Below are positions 1 through 6,302 of a DNA stretch of 14,004 bases, one piece after another. The stretch's first letter is position 1. Each line of letters begins with the position of its first letter. A program made the translations under genes and the position numbers. The stretch comes from SVKR01 sp963605115 (GTDB taxonomy: Bacteria; Bacillota; Clostridia; Oscillospirales; Oscillospiraceae): assembly GCA_963605115.1 (NCBI GenBank), contig CAVCTM010000059.1, forward strand, positions 1-14,004, written 5' to 3'. Below the pieces are notes generated by a model. The model saw only the letters and a list, made by a program, of their open reading frames with translations. It searched no databases and was not told the DNA's origin.

Positions 1-1
1 C

Positions 2-55
2 GGCGGTAAGTCCTACCGCGTCTGCGTCCCGGTCAGCGGACGAAATGCGGAATGA
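2..55 (+). CDS. Possible C-terminal tail of an upstream gene (partial)
   Basis: One plus-strand frame is open from the window edge to a TGA at 53-55 and would encode 17 residues ending GRNAE. It ends shortly before the palindromic terminator at 81-112, as the 3' end of a gene would. The piece is too short to assign a family, and an open frame of this length in GC-rich DNA can arise by chance. Another plus-strand frame is also open across this edge, so even the frame is uncertain. Confidence 0.3.
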   Translation, partial: GGKSYRVCVPVSGRNAE

Positions 56-70
56 GCCCCGGTTTTTTTC

Positions 71-112
71 AAAAAACGATCACACTCCCTGCCGATATCG
101 GCAGGGAGTGTG
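71..112 (-). terminator. Intrinsic terminator, 32-bp perfect palindrome
   Basis: Positions 81-112 form a perfect inverted repeat with 16-base arms and no spacer (arm CACACTCCCTGCCGAT). Read on the minus strand, the hairpin starts 9 nt after the stop codon of the membrane-anchored protein and is followed by ATCG and then six T (76-71). This makes it a good factor-independent terminator for that gene. In the plus direction it is followed by CTTCATCTTTT, a weaker T tract, so it may also stop transcription from a gene off the left edge. A small TTTTTT-C-AAAAAA palindrome at 64-76 sits beside it. Confidence 0.8.
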
Positions 113-121
113 CTTCATCTT

Positions 122-1339
122 TTACACTTCCGGATAAACGACATCCTCCGGCTTGACGGTCCATGCGTCGCCGCCCTCGCGCGTCAGGTATGCCGCGCCG
201 CCGCGGTATTCGACGGCGAAGTCGCCGTCCGCGGGCCAGATAAGCTCGCCGGTCGCGCTGTCGCGCGCGCCCTCGGCGACGCCGACGGGGTATCGCAGCG
301 CCTCGCGCGTCGCCTCCGTGTACTCGATGAGCGACGACCAGCGCACCCAGCCGATGTTGTTCACCGCCGAGTCGAAGGTGAAGCATGTCACGAGCGCCCA
401 AGGCTCCGTATCGTCCGCCCAGACCACGGCGCAGACGCGCACGGTCCAGCCGGAGAGCGTCCGCCCGACCGGGGCGTCGTCCCGCGGCTCCGTCCGCACC
501 GCCGTGTCCGGCGCGGTGAACATGTGCTTCTCGCAGGCGTCCCAGTAGCTCGCGTCCGCGGCTGTGAGTTGGGTGTCGAAAAACGCCCGCTCCTCGATCA
601 CGCGCTGGGCGGTGTCGCCCAGCGCGAGCCAGAGCTCCGCGGTCGTGGGATATGTTTCGCCGCGGGTCTCATCGCTGAGGCCGTCCGCGCCGAGCAGGTA
701 TTTCTGCTCGCTGCCGTCGGCGCAGCGGAAGCAGATGGCATAAGCGCCGCCGTCCATCCCGGCGTCCTCCGCTGTGCCGCTGGTCTCGATCGCGCGGATA
801 TTGTTCCGGAGCGCCGTGATCAGCGCGCGGTCCGTCGTAGTCGCCTCGCGGGACACGCTGATCGTGATCTCCCGCACCGTCACGGACTCGGCCTCGCGGT
901 CATCGGCGGCGAAGAGCCCGGTCAGCAGGGACCAGACGGCGGAGTAGTCCGCGCCGTCGGCGGGGACGTAGCTGTAGTGTCCGAGCTTGAGGGAGGTCTC
1001 CCACTGCATCTCGATGATGTTTTCGCTGCCGTCGGCAAAAAAGAAGTGCAGCGTGTAGCCCTGCATGCCGTAGGTCCCGCCGTCGCGCCGGAAGGTGTGG
1101 CCGCGGAAGGCGGCGGCGACGGTCTCCGCCGTCTCCGGATCGTCGATCACGGCATCGTTCCCGCTCCGCAGCTCATGCACCTCGATCCGCACGGGCGTTC
1201 CGGCGTCGGCGCCCAGCATCTCCCGCGGCGGGCGCGGGGCGTATTTGATGATAACGACCACCGCGGCGACGAGCACGAGCAGCGCCAGCACGAACAGCAC
1301 GCCCTTCACCCAGCCCGGCATTCCCCTTCTCTCTGTCAT
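122..1339 (-). CDS. Membrane-anchored protein of unknown function with duplicated domain and SH3-like segment
   Basis: I do not recognise this 405-residue protein. The ATG at 1339 is supported by a purine-rich Shine-Dalgarno sequence (AGGAAAGGAG) 9 nt upstream. The N-terminus has a short basic stretch and one strong hydrophobic segment at about residues 12-32, predicting a signal anchor with the rest outside the cell. Residues about 50-143 and 155-246 look like two copies of one domain: both have a beta strand ending in ADGSE (102-106 and 207-211), followed by a YVPAD/YPTTA-type turn and a W/L-rich helix. Residues about 270-340 resemble a bacterial SH3-like fold (VRTEPRDDAPVG, then a GWVRWSSLIEY ending). 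The C-terminal 60 residues are unassigned. It follows the 34-codon ORF on the same strand and ends at the palindromic terminator. An envelope role is a guess; no catalytic motif is visible. Confidence 0.85.
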   Translation of the reverse strand: MTERRGMPGWVKGVLFVLALLVLVAAVVVIIKYAPRPPREMLGADAGTPVRIEVHELRSGNDAVIDDPETAETVAAAFRGHTFRRDGGTYGMQGYTLHFFFADGSENIIEMQWETSLKLGHYSYVPADGADYSAVWSLLTGLFAADDREAESVTVREITISVSREATTTDRALITALRNNIRAIETSGTAEDAGMDGGAYAICFRCADGSEQKYLLGADGLSDETRGETYPTTAELWLALGDTAQRVIEERAFFDTQLTAADASYWDACEKHMFTAPDTAVRTEPRDDAPVGRTLSGWTVRVCAVVWADDTEPWALVTCFTFDSAVNNIGWVRWSSLIEYTEATREALRYPVGVAEGARDSATGELIWPADGDFAVEYRGGAAYLTREGGDAWTVKPEDVVYPEV

Positions 1340-1400
1340 AACGTCTCGCTCCTTTCCTGTTTTGGATATCTAAGATTATATTTCACTTTCCCGGATAAGT

Positions 1401-1505
1401 CTATGACGTTTCGCGCAGATTTTCAGTTTGTGCAGTCTGACGGATCGGCGCCGCCAGCCCCAGCAGCACGAGCGCAAGTCCCAGATTCGGATGCGCAGTC
1501 GGCAT
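1401..1505 (-). CDS. Possible 34-residue small protein with hydrophobic core
   Basis: An ATG at 1505 opens a 34-codon frame ending in TAG at 1403-1401. It has a strong Shine-Dalgarno sequence (GAGAGGAG, about 9 nt upstream) and lies about 40 nt downstream of the predicted start of transcription from the promoter at 1551-1580. The peptide has a hydrophobic run, LGLALVLLGLAAPI, at residues 8-21 and then a polar tail. That run is short for a membrane span, so a membrane location is uncertain. No terminator separates it from the membrane-anchored gene 61 nt downstream, so the two are probably co-transcribed. It could be a small protein, a leader peptide affecting the next gene, or a remnant of a larger gene. 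I recognise no family. Confidence 0.4.
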   Translation of the reverse strand: MPTAHPNLGLALVLLGLAAPIRQTAQTENLRETS

Positions 1506-1550
1506 AAAGCGTTCTCCTCTCTGTTTTTTGGACCGGCCATCCTATCGACC

Positions 1551-1580
1551 ATTATACCAAGCCGACGCCTCGTCTGTCCA
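1551..1580 (-). promoter_or_regulatory. Sigma-A promoter for the minus-strand unit
   Basis: On the minus strand, TATAAT (1556-1551) is preceded by TGG, giving an extended -10 (TGn-TATAAT). TGGACA lies 18 bp upstream (1580-1575) as the -35 box. Transcription would begin near 1544, about 40 nt before the 34-codon ORF. It diverges from the recQ promoter about 50 bp away. The island around 1550-1665 is clearly richer in A/T than the flanking genes. Confidence 0.7.
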
Positions 1581-1630
1581 ATTGCCGCTTTGTACGAAAT
1601 TACAAAACAATATTGTACTTTTTCCACAAT

Positions 1631-1659
1631 TTGCATTTTTCCGCGGACTGCGTTATACT
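1631..1659 (+). promoter_or_regulatory. Sigma-A promoter for recQ
   Basis: TTGCAT (1631-1636) and TATACT (1654-1659) are separated by 17 bp, close to the housekeeping consensus. Transcription would start near 1666, giving a leader of about 54 nt before the recQ start. No LexA-type operator or other obvious operator is visible beside it. Confidence 0.65.
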
Positions 1660-1719
1660 GTTCTTATCAACTCAGACGAAGATTCGTAGGCAAAAGTTCC
1701 CACGGGGAGGAAAAAAGTT

Positions 1720-3585
1720 TTGGCGCTGGATAAACTCGGAGCTCTGAAGAAATTTTTCGGTCACAGTGCGTTCCGCGCCGGGCAGGAGGCGCTTATCGAC
1801 GCCTCTCTCGCCGGGCGGGACGTGATGGGCATTATGCCGACCGGCGGCGGCAAGAGCGTCTGCTATCAGGTCCCCGCCCTGCTGCTGCCGGGCGTGACGC
1901 TCGTCATCTCGCCGCTCATCTCGCTGATGGCGGATCAGGTCGCGGCGCTCACCGAGTGCGGCGTCCCGGCGGCGTTCGTGAACAGCTCGCTCACCGCCGC
2001 ACAGCAGCAGCGCGTTTTTGACCGCACCCGCGCCGGGGCGTATAAGCTGCTCTATGTCGCACCCGAACGGCTCGAAATGGCGGAGTTCCGCGCCCTGGCA
2101 TGCGGGCTGGACATCCCGCTCCTCGCCGTGGACGAGGCGCACTGCATCTCCCAGTGGGGGCAGGATTTCCGTCCGAGCTACCGCGGGATCGCGGATTTTA
2201 TCGCCGTGCTGCCCCACCGCCCCGCCGTCGCCGCCTTCACCGCGACCGCCACGGCGGAGGTGCAGGAGGACATCGTGCACCTGCTGGACCTGCGCGATCC
2301 GCTCCGCTCCGTGACGGGCTTCGACCGCCCGAACCTCTATTTCGACGTGCAGCGCCCGAAGCATAAGCTCGACACCGCCGTGGAGCTCGTCCGCGCGCGG
2401 CGGGACAAGAGCGGCATCATCTACTGCGCCACGCGCAGCGGCGTTGAGCGCGTCTGCGCCGCCCTCTGCGCCCGCGGCATCGCCGCGACGCGCTACCACG
2501 CCGGGCTTCCGGAGGCGGAGCGCCGCGCGAATCAGGAGGATTTTCAGTTCGACCGCAAGACCGTGATGGTCGCAACGAACGCCTTCGGCATGGGGATCGA
2601 CAAGTCGAACGTCTCCTATGTTCTCCACTACAACATGCCGAAAAGCCTTGAAGCTTATTATCAGGAAGCCGGCCGCGCCGGGCGCGACGGCGAGGCGGCG
2701 GACTGTATCCTGCTCTACTCCCCCGGCGACGCGGCGACGGCGCGCATCCTCATCGAGCAGAGCCAGGGCAGCCGCCTCAGCCCCGAAGAGCAGGACGCCG
2801 TCCGCGCGCAGGACTATGCGCGGCTGCGCACGATGGAGGACTACTGCCGGACCGGAGACTGCCTGCGGGGAAAAATTCTGGACTATTTCGGTCAGAGCCA
2901 CCCAGCGGAATGCGGAAACTGCGGCAACTGCCGCAGTGAGTTCCGCGTCGAGGATCTCACCGAGGCGGCGCAGATGGTGCTCTCCTGCGTGGCGCGCATC
3001 CGCGCGAAGCTCGATTACGGCGTCGGCAAGGGGCTCCTCGCGATGACGCTCCGCGGCAGCCGCAGCGAGCGCGTCACGTCGCTGGGGCTCGATACGCTCT
3101 CCACTTACGGTCTGATGCGCGACCTCCCCGCGGTGCAGATCCGCGAGCTGATCGACTTTCTGGTCGGCGAGGAGCTGCTTTTTGCCGACGAACACGGCGC
3201 GCTCTGCCTGACGCCGGCAGCCGGCGAGGTGCTGTTCCACGGCAGGCGCGTGGAGCGCCGCGTCCGCCGCGACCGCGGCGGGCTTTTAGACCCGAAGCAG
3301 CGCCGCCGGCGCGGGGAAAGGCAGCAGAGCGCGGCGCTGCCGGAGCCGGAGGCGGACAGCTCGCTTTACGACTATCTCCGCGCCCTGCGTCTGCGCATCG
3401 CGAAGGAGCTGGGCGTCGCGGCTTACGTCGTTTTCTCCAACGCAGCGCTCGAAGACATGGCGGCGCGCCGCCCGCGCACGATCGAGGAATTTCTGAACGT
3501 CTCCGGCGTCGGCGAGCGCAAGGCGCAGCAGTACGGCGAGGCGTTTTTAAAAGCGATCCGCGAATACGAAAACGGCGAGGTTTAA
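1720..3585 (+). CDS. recQ: ATP-dependent DNA helicase RecQ
   Basis: This is a 3'-5' superfamily 2 DNA helicase for recombination and repair, full length at 621 residues with all RecQ domains. Walker A is TGGGKS at 41-46 and the DEAH box is 138-141, followed by the RecQ-type aromatic-rich loop (CISQWGQDFRPSYR). TATAT of motif III is at about 174-178. The second RecA lobe carries ATNAFGMGIDK (285-295) and the arginine-finger motif QEAGRAGRDG (315-324). C381, C398, C401 and C404 have the spacing of the four zinc ligands of E. coli RecQ. A winged helix follows (about 410-510), then a charged linker and an HRDC domain (about 547-621). The start is TTG at 1720, chosen because GGGGAGG lies 9 nt upstream and the protein begins like other RecQ proteins. 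The next gene starts 5 bp after the stop. Confidence 0.97.
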   Translation: MALDKLGALKKFFGHSAFRAGQEALIDASLAGRDVMGIMPTGGGKSVCYQVPALLLPGVTLVISPLISLMADQVAALTECGVPAAFVNSSLTAAQQQRVFDRTRAGAYKLLYVAPERLEMAEFRALACGLDIPLLAVDEAHCISQWGQDFRPSYRGIADFIAVLPHRPAVAAFTATATAEVQEDIVHLLDLRDPLRSVTGFDRPNLYFDVQRPKHKLDTAVELVRARRDKSGIIYCATRSGVERVCAALCARGIAATRYHAGLPEAERRANQEDFQFDRKTVMVATNAFGMGIDKSNVSYVLHYNMPKSLEAYYQEAGRAGRDGEAADCILLYSPGDAATARILIEQSQGSRLSPEEQDAVRAQDYARLRTMEDYCRTGDCLRGKILDYFGQSHPAECGNCGNCRSEFRVEDLTEAAQMVLSCVARIRAKLDYGVGKGLLAMTLRGSRSERVTSLGLDTLSTYGLMRDLPAVQIRELIDFLVGEELLFADEHGALCLTPAAGEVLFHGRRVERRVRRDRGGLLDPKQRRRRGERQQSAALPEPEADSSLYDYLRALRLRIAKELGVAAYVVFSNAALEDMAARRPRTIEEFLNVSGVGERKAQQYGEAFLKAIREYENGEV

Positions 3586-3590
3586 ACGCT

Positions 3591-5291
3591 ATGGCAAGCA
3601 GCTACTATAAGCCCTGCCCGGAGCTCAACACATGCAACGAGCTCATCGAAAAATACTGGGACACGAAAGAATATGACAAGCTTTTCGCCGGGCATCTCCC
3701 ACTTGCGGAGGCGGGCTACCCGCTCGCCGAATGCCAGATCGGGTACTTTTACATGCAGGGTCTCGGCGTGGCACACGACATGGAAAAGGCGCTTTACTGG
3801 TCCCGCCGCGCCGCCGAGCACGGCGACCGCGACGGACAATATAACCTCGGCTGGTTCTACGAGACCGGCACCGTCGTGCCCCGCAACATGGAAGAAGCCA
3901 CCCGCTGGTACCGCGCCGCCGCGGCGCAGGGGCAAAGCGAAGCAAAGGATAAATGCCGCGGGCTGGACGGTCCGAACGATAGAGAGGAAAGGATGCAGAG
4001 CATTATGGATCAACAGAACAAAACGCTTCTCGCCGGCGCGGGGCGCGCCGCGCTGGGGCTGGACGGCATACTGCCGCTGGAGGGCTTTACGCGGGTGAAC
4101 GACCCGCTGCATGTCCGCGCGCTCGTGCTGGAGACGGACCGGCGCGTCGTGCTCGTCTCCGTGGAGGTGACGAGCCTGCCGGAGCCGATCAGCGCCGCCT
4201 GGCGGCAGCGCATCGCGCAGCGCGCCGGGACGGACATTGAAAACGTCTGGCTGACGCTGACGCACTCGTTCGCCGGTCCCCACATCGCGACCGCGCCGCA
4301 GCCCGGCGAGCCGCCGCGCCCCCATGTTCCGACGCCGGAGCAGCTCGCGGAGGGCGAGCGTCTGCGCCGCGCCTATGAGTCCGCGCTGGACGACGCGCTG
4401 GGCGACGCGCTCGCCGCGCTCCGTCCGGCAAAGCTCGCCGCGGCGCGGGGGCGCTGCGGTCTTGCCGCGAGCCGCGATCTGCCGAGCGCGCGCGGCTGGC
4501 TGCTCGGCACGGACGACGACGAGCCCGTCGACTCCGCGCTCACCGTTCTGCGCGTCGACACGGCGGAGGGCAAGCCGCTCGCCGCGGCGATCGTCTACGG
4601 GCTGCGCTCCGCGGTGATGCACCGCTGCCGTATGGTCGACGGGGCAGAGGCGATCAGCGCCGACCTCTGCGGCGCAGCCTGCGTTTCGCTCGAACGCGCG
4701 CTCGGCGAGGGTGCCGTCGCACTCTTCCTCTGCGGCGCGGCGGCGGATCAGGAGCCGCGGCTCAAGGGCTGGGACACCGTGCTGGACGCCGAGGGCGAGC
4801 CGCACGAGGAGCGCCTCCCCGCCGAGGAAGCGGACGTTCTGCGCCGCGTGCAGGGCGACCGCCTCGCCCAGAGTGCGCTGAAGCTCCGCCGCGCCGCGGC
4901 GGACCTGACGGACACGCCGGTGCTCGCTGCCGCGGAGCGCAGCTTCGTCTGGCCCGGCAAGAAGGCGGACCCCGCCGTCATCCCCGGCGCGGCGCGCATC
5001 ACGGGCTTTCAGCCGGACGGCGAGCGCGCCCAGACGGTCTATGCCCTGCGGCTCGGCGCGTTGGAGCTCATCGGCGTCCAGCCGGAGTTCGACGCCGCGG
5101 CGTCGGGCGCGGTCGCGGCGCAGGCGGGACCGGAGCGGCTGCGCGCAGCCGTCTGCATGGTCAACGGCTGCGGCAAGTGCATGCCCTCCCTCCGCGCTTA
5201 CGACACCTGCCGCTTCCAAGCCGACCACTCCCCCTTCATGCCCGGCGCCGCCGAGCGCATGGTCGAGGTCGCCGGCGGGCTGAAGCTCTGA
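3591..5291 (+). CDS. Sel1-repeat protein fused to a neutral-ceramidase-like domain with altered metal site
   Basis: This 566-residue protein has no signal peptide, so it should be cytoplasmic. Residues about 42-115 hold two Sel1-like repeats (AGYPLAECQIGYFYMQGLGV and RDGQYNLGWFYETG with their second helices), a fold that usually binds other proteins. Residues about 146-566 follow the whole neutral/alkaline ceramidase family pattern: DPLHVRALVLE (171-181), LTHSFAGP (223-230), ISADLCG (355-361), CGAAADQEP (381-389), and a terminal SPFMPGAAERMVE (547-559). Known ceramidases bind zinc through two His, one Glu and one Tyr. Here H225 and probably E492 remain. The FAxHP His aligns with R339, and the Tyr of the NGY..Y motif aligns with C527 or C530. 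Ceramidase activity is therefore doubtful. ATG 3591 has GGCGAGG upstream. A second in-frame start with its own ribosome-binding site lies between the domains. It is probably co-transcribed with recQ. The domain assignments are firm; the function is unknown. Confidence 0.85.
   Translation: MASSYYKPCPELNTCNELIEKYWDTKEYDKLFAGHLPLAEAGYPLAECQIGYFYMQGLGVAHDMEKALYWSRRAAEHGDRDGQYNLGWFYETGTVVPRNMEEATRWYRAAAAQGQSEAKDKCRGLDGPNDREERMQSIMDQQNKTLLAGAGRAALGLDGILPLEGFTRVNDPLHVRALVLETDRRVVLVSVEVTSLPEPISAAWRQRIAQRAGTDIENVWLTLTHSFAGPHIATAPQPGEPPRPHVPTPEQLAEGERLRRAYESALDDALGDALAALRPAKLAAARGRCGLAASRDLPSARGWLLGTDDDEPVDSALTVLRVDTAEGKPLAAAIVYGLRSAVMHRCRMVDGAEAISADLCGAACVSLERALGEGAVALFLCGAAADQEPRLKGWDTVLDAEGEPHEERLPAEEADVLRRVQGDRLAQSALKLRRAAADLTDTPVLAAAERSFVWPGKKADPAVIPGAARITGFQPDGERAQTVYALRLGALELIGVQPEFDAAASGAVAAQAGPERLRAAVCMVNGCGKCMPSLRAYDTCRFQADHSPFMPGAAERMVEVAGGLKL
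3981..4007 (+). promoter_or_regulatory. Internal ribosome-binding site and in-frame ATG between two domains
   Basis: Inside the Sel1/ceramidase-like gene, the purine run AGAGAGGAAAGG (3981-3992) is followed by in-frame ATG codons at 3993 (residue 135) and 4005 (residue 139). The ceramidase-like domain begins just after, at about residue 146. The spacing suits the 4005 ATG moderately well (12 nt from the last GG) and 3993 poorly. It may be the start of a formerly separate gene, or it may still yield a shorter second product. Confidence 0.45.
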
Positions 5292-5297
5292 GCAAAC

Positions 5298-5350
5298 AAA
5301 AAAAGACTGCCGCATCCCCTCTTTCTCTTGGGGACGCGGCAGTCTTTTTT
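5298..5350. terminator. Bidirectional intrinsic terminator between convergent operons
   Basis: An A run leads into the left arm GACTGCCGCATCCCC (5305-5319), a 10-nt loop, and the right arm GGGGACGCGGCAGTC (5330-5344), followed by six T. The arms pair fully except for one A-C mismatch on the plus strand, which becomes a G-U pair on the minus-strand transcript. The hairpin has a T tract in both directions, so it can end both the recQ operon (stop at 5291) and the spoIIIA operon. The spoIIIAH stop codon lies at the base of the stem. Confidence 0.9.
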
Positions 5351-5909
5351 ATTCGCGGACCTCGATCACCTTGATCTGTGCGGCGGTGAAGGCGGTCTCG
5401 GTGGTGATGACGTCGGTGATGCGGGCGACGGACGCCTCGCTGAGTCCCTCCGCCGGAGCGGGGACGGCGACGGTCACGCCCGTGTCGGACATGTAGACAA
5501 CGCAGTCGGTAAAGTCCTTTGCGAGCAGCAGGTTCTCGATCTGGCTCTCCTGCATGCTCCACGTCGCCATCGCTGCGATGGAGCCCATGGCGGCGTCGAT
5601 CGTCTCCTGACTCGCGCCTGCGCCGGCGGCTGCCGTTTCGAGCAGACCGAGCGCCTCGTCGCGCGACTGCTGGCGCGTCAGGCGCGCCTCGGCGAAGTAG
5701 CCGGAGACCGTCTCGCTTTTGAGCTCCTCCTCGGCGAGCGCGGCGGTATAGCCGTTCTCCGCTTCCGCGGCGGCGAGGTCCTCCGCCTGCACCATCGCCG
5801 GGTCCGCTTCCCCGGCGCGCTTATTGTATGTCCAGTTCAGGTAGACCGCCGCGCAGACAAAGAGCAGCACGGCTGCCATCACGATGTTCCGTTTGAGATT
5901 CTTCTTCAC
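5349..5909 (-). CDS. spoIIIAH: Stage III sporulation protein AH
   Basis: SpoIIIAH is the mother-cell protein that binds SpoIIQ from the forespore across the intermembrane space, forming the SpoIIIA-SpoIIQ channel needed for late forespore gene expression. This copy has 186 residues: a basic start (MKKNLKRN), one membrane span at about residues 9-25 with a following NWTYNK, a helical acidic linker, and a C-terminal YscJ/FliF-like ring-building domain (about 90-186). The start is GTG at 5909, supported by GGGAGG 9 nt upstream. It is the last gene of the operon, 24 bp after spoIIIAG, and its TAA is built into the base of the shared terminator hairpin. It is somewhat shorter than the Bacillus protein (about 218 residues). 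Confidence 0.93.
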   Translation of the reverse strand: MKKNLKRNIVMAAVLLFVCAAVYLNWTYNKRAGEADPAMVQAEDLAAAEAENGYTAALAEEELKSETVSGYFAEARLTRQQSRDEALGLLETAAAGAGASQETIDAAMGSIAAMATWSMQESQIENLLLAKDFTDCVVYMSDTGVTVAVPAPAEGLSEASVARITDVITTETAFTAAQIKVIEVRE

Positions 5910-5933
5910 TTTCGATAGCCTCCCGCATCATTT

Positions 5934-6302
5934 TTACTTCATTTTCATCACCGTGATCTTGTCGCTGCCCAGCCCGGTGTAAGCCGAGACCGCGTTTGTC
6001 ACCGCAAGGCGCACCTGAGCGTTTTCCGCCCCGGCGCAGACTACGACCGCCCCCCTTTCCGAAAGCAGCACCGCCGCATCGCCGACGCCGTCGATACGCG
6101 AGAGCAGCTCCGCAAGGCGGCTGCTCTCCGTATCGAGCGGGATGCCGCTCGCCTCCAGCGGCGCGCCGGCGCCGGACGCCGTGCCGTTCGTTCCCGCCGC
6201 GCGCGGCAGCAGCAGGAGCACAAGACCGAGCACCAGCACGGCAAGCACATATTTGTTCTTTGCCAGCGCCTTTGCCGCCGCGCCGAGATCAAGCGTTTTC
6301 AT
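5934..6302 (-). CDS. spoIIIAG: Stage III sporulation protein AG, short form
   Basis: SpoIIIAG forms a large ring in the space between mother cell and forespore. At 122 residues this copy is about half the length of B. subtilis SpoIIIAG (about 229). One membrane span lies at about residues 17-33, then a short Gly/Ala-rich linker and a ring-building motif at about 57-120. The motif has the recognisable IDGVGDAAVLL strand, VVVCAGAENAQVRLAV, and a final KITVMKMK strand. In Bacillus a long insertion after the first strand forms a beta-barrel in the assembled ring. Here VLLSERGAVVV passes straight from strand to strand, so that insertion is absent. The ATG at 6302 lies inside the 3' end of spoIIIAF (14-bp overlap). 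Identity rests on the motif and on the gene order. Confidence 0.92.
   Translation of the reverse strand: MKTLDLGAAAKALAKNKYVLAVLVLGLVLLLLPRAAGTNGTASGAGAPLEASGIPLDTESSRLAELLSRIDGVGDAAVLLSERGAVVVCAGAENAQVRLAVTNAVSAYTGLGSDKITVMKMK

Noticed and set aside
110..1507. Long plus-strand open frame (465 residues) opposite the membrane-anchored gene
   Set aside because: Arg/Ala/Gly/His-rich composition typical of antisense frames in GC-rich DNA, no ribosome-binding site, no recognisable domain. The minus-strand gene explains the region.
1376..1636. 86-residue minus-strand frame overlapping the small ORF and promoter
   Set aside because: It would start upstream of the predicted -10 box on the same strand, has no ribosome-binding site and has irregular composition. 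The 34-codon frame is better supported.
1672..3240. Long minus-strand open frame (522 residues) opposite recQ
   Set aside because: Shadow of recQ with antisense-type composition; recQ has all its motifs on the other strand.
3582..5315. Long minus-strand open frame (577 residues) opposite the Sel1/ceramidase-like gene
   Set aside because: No motif, skewed Arg/Ala composition, and it would run through the terminator at 5298-5350.
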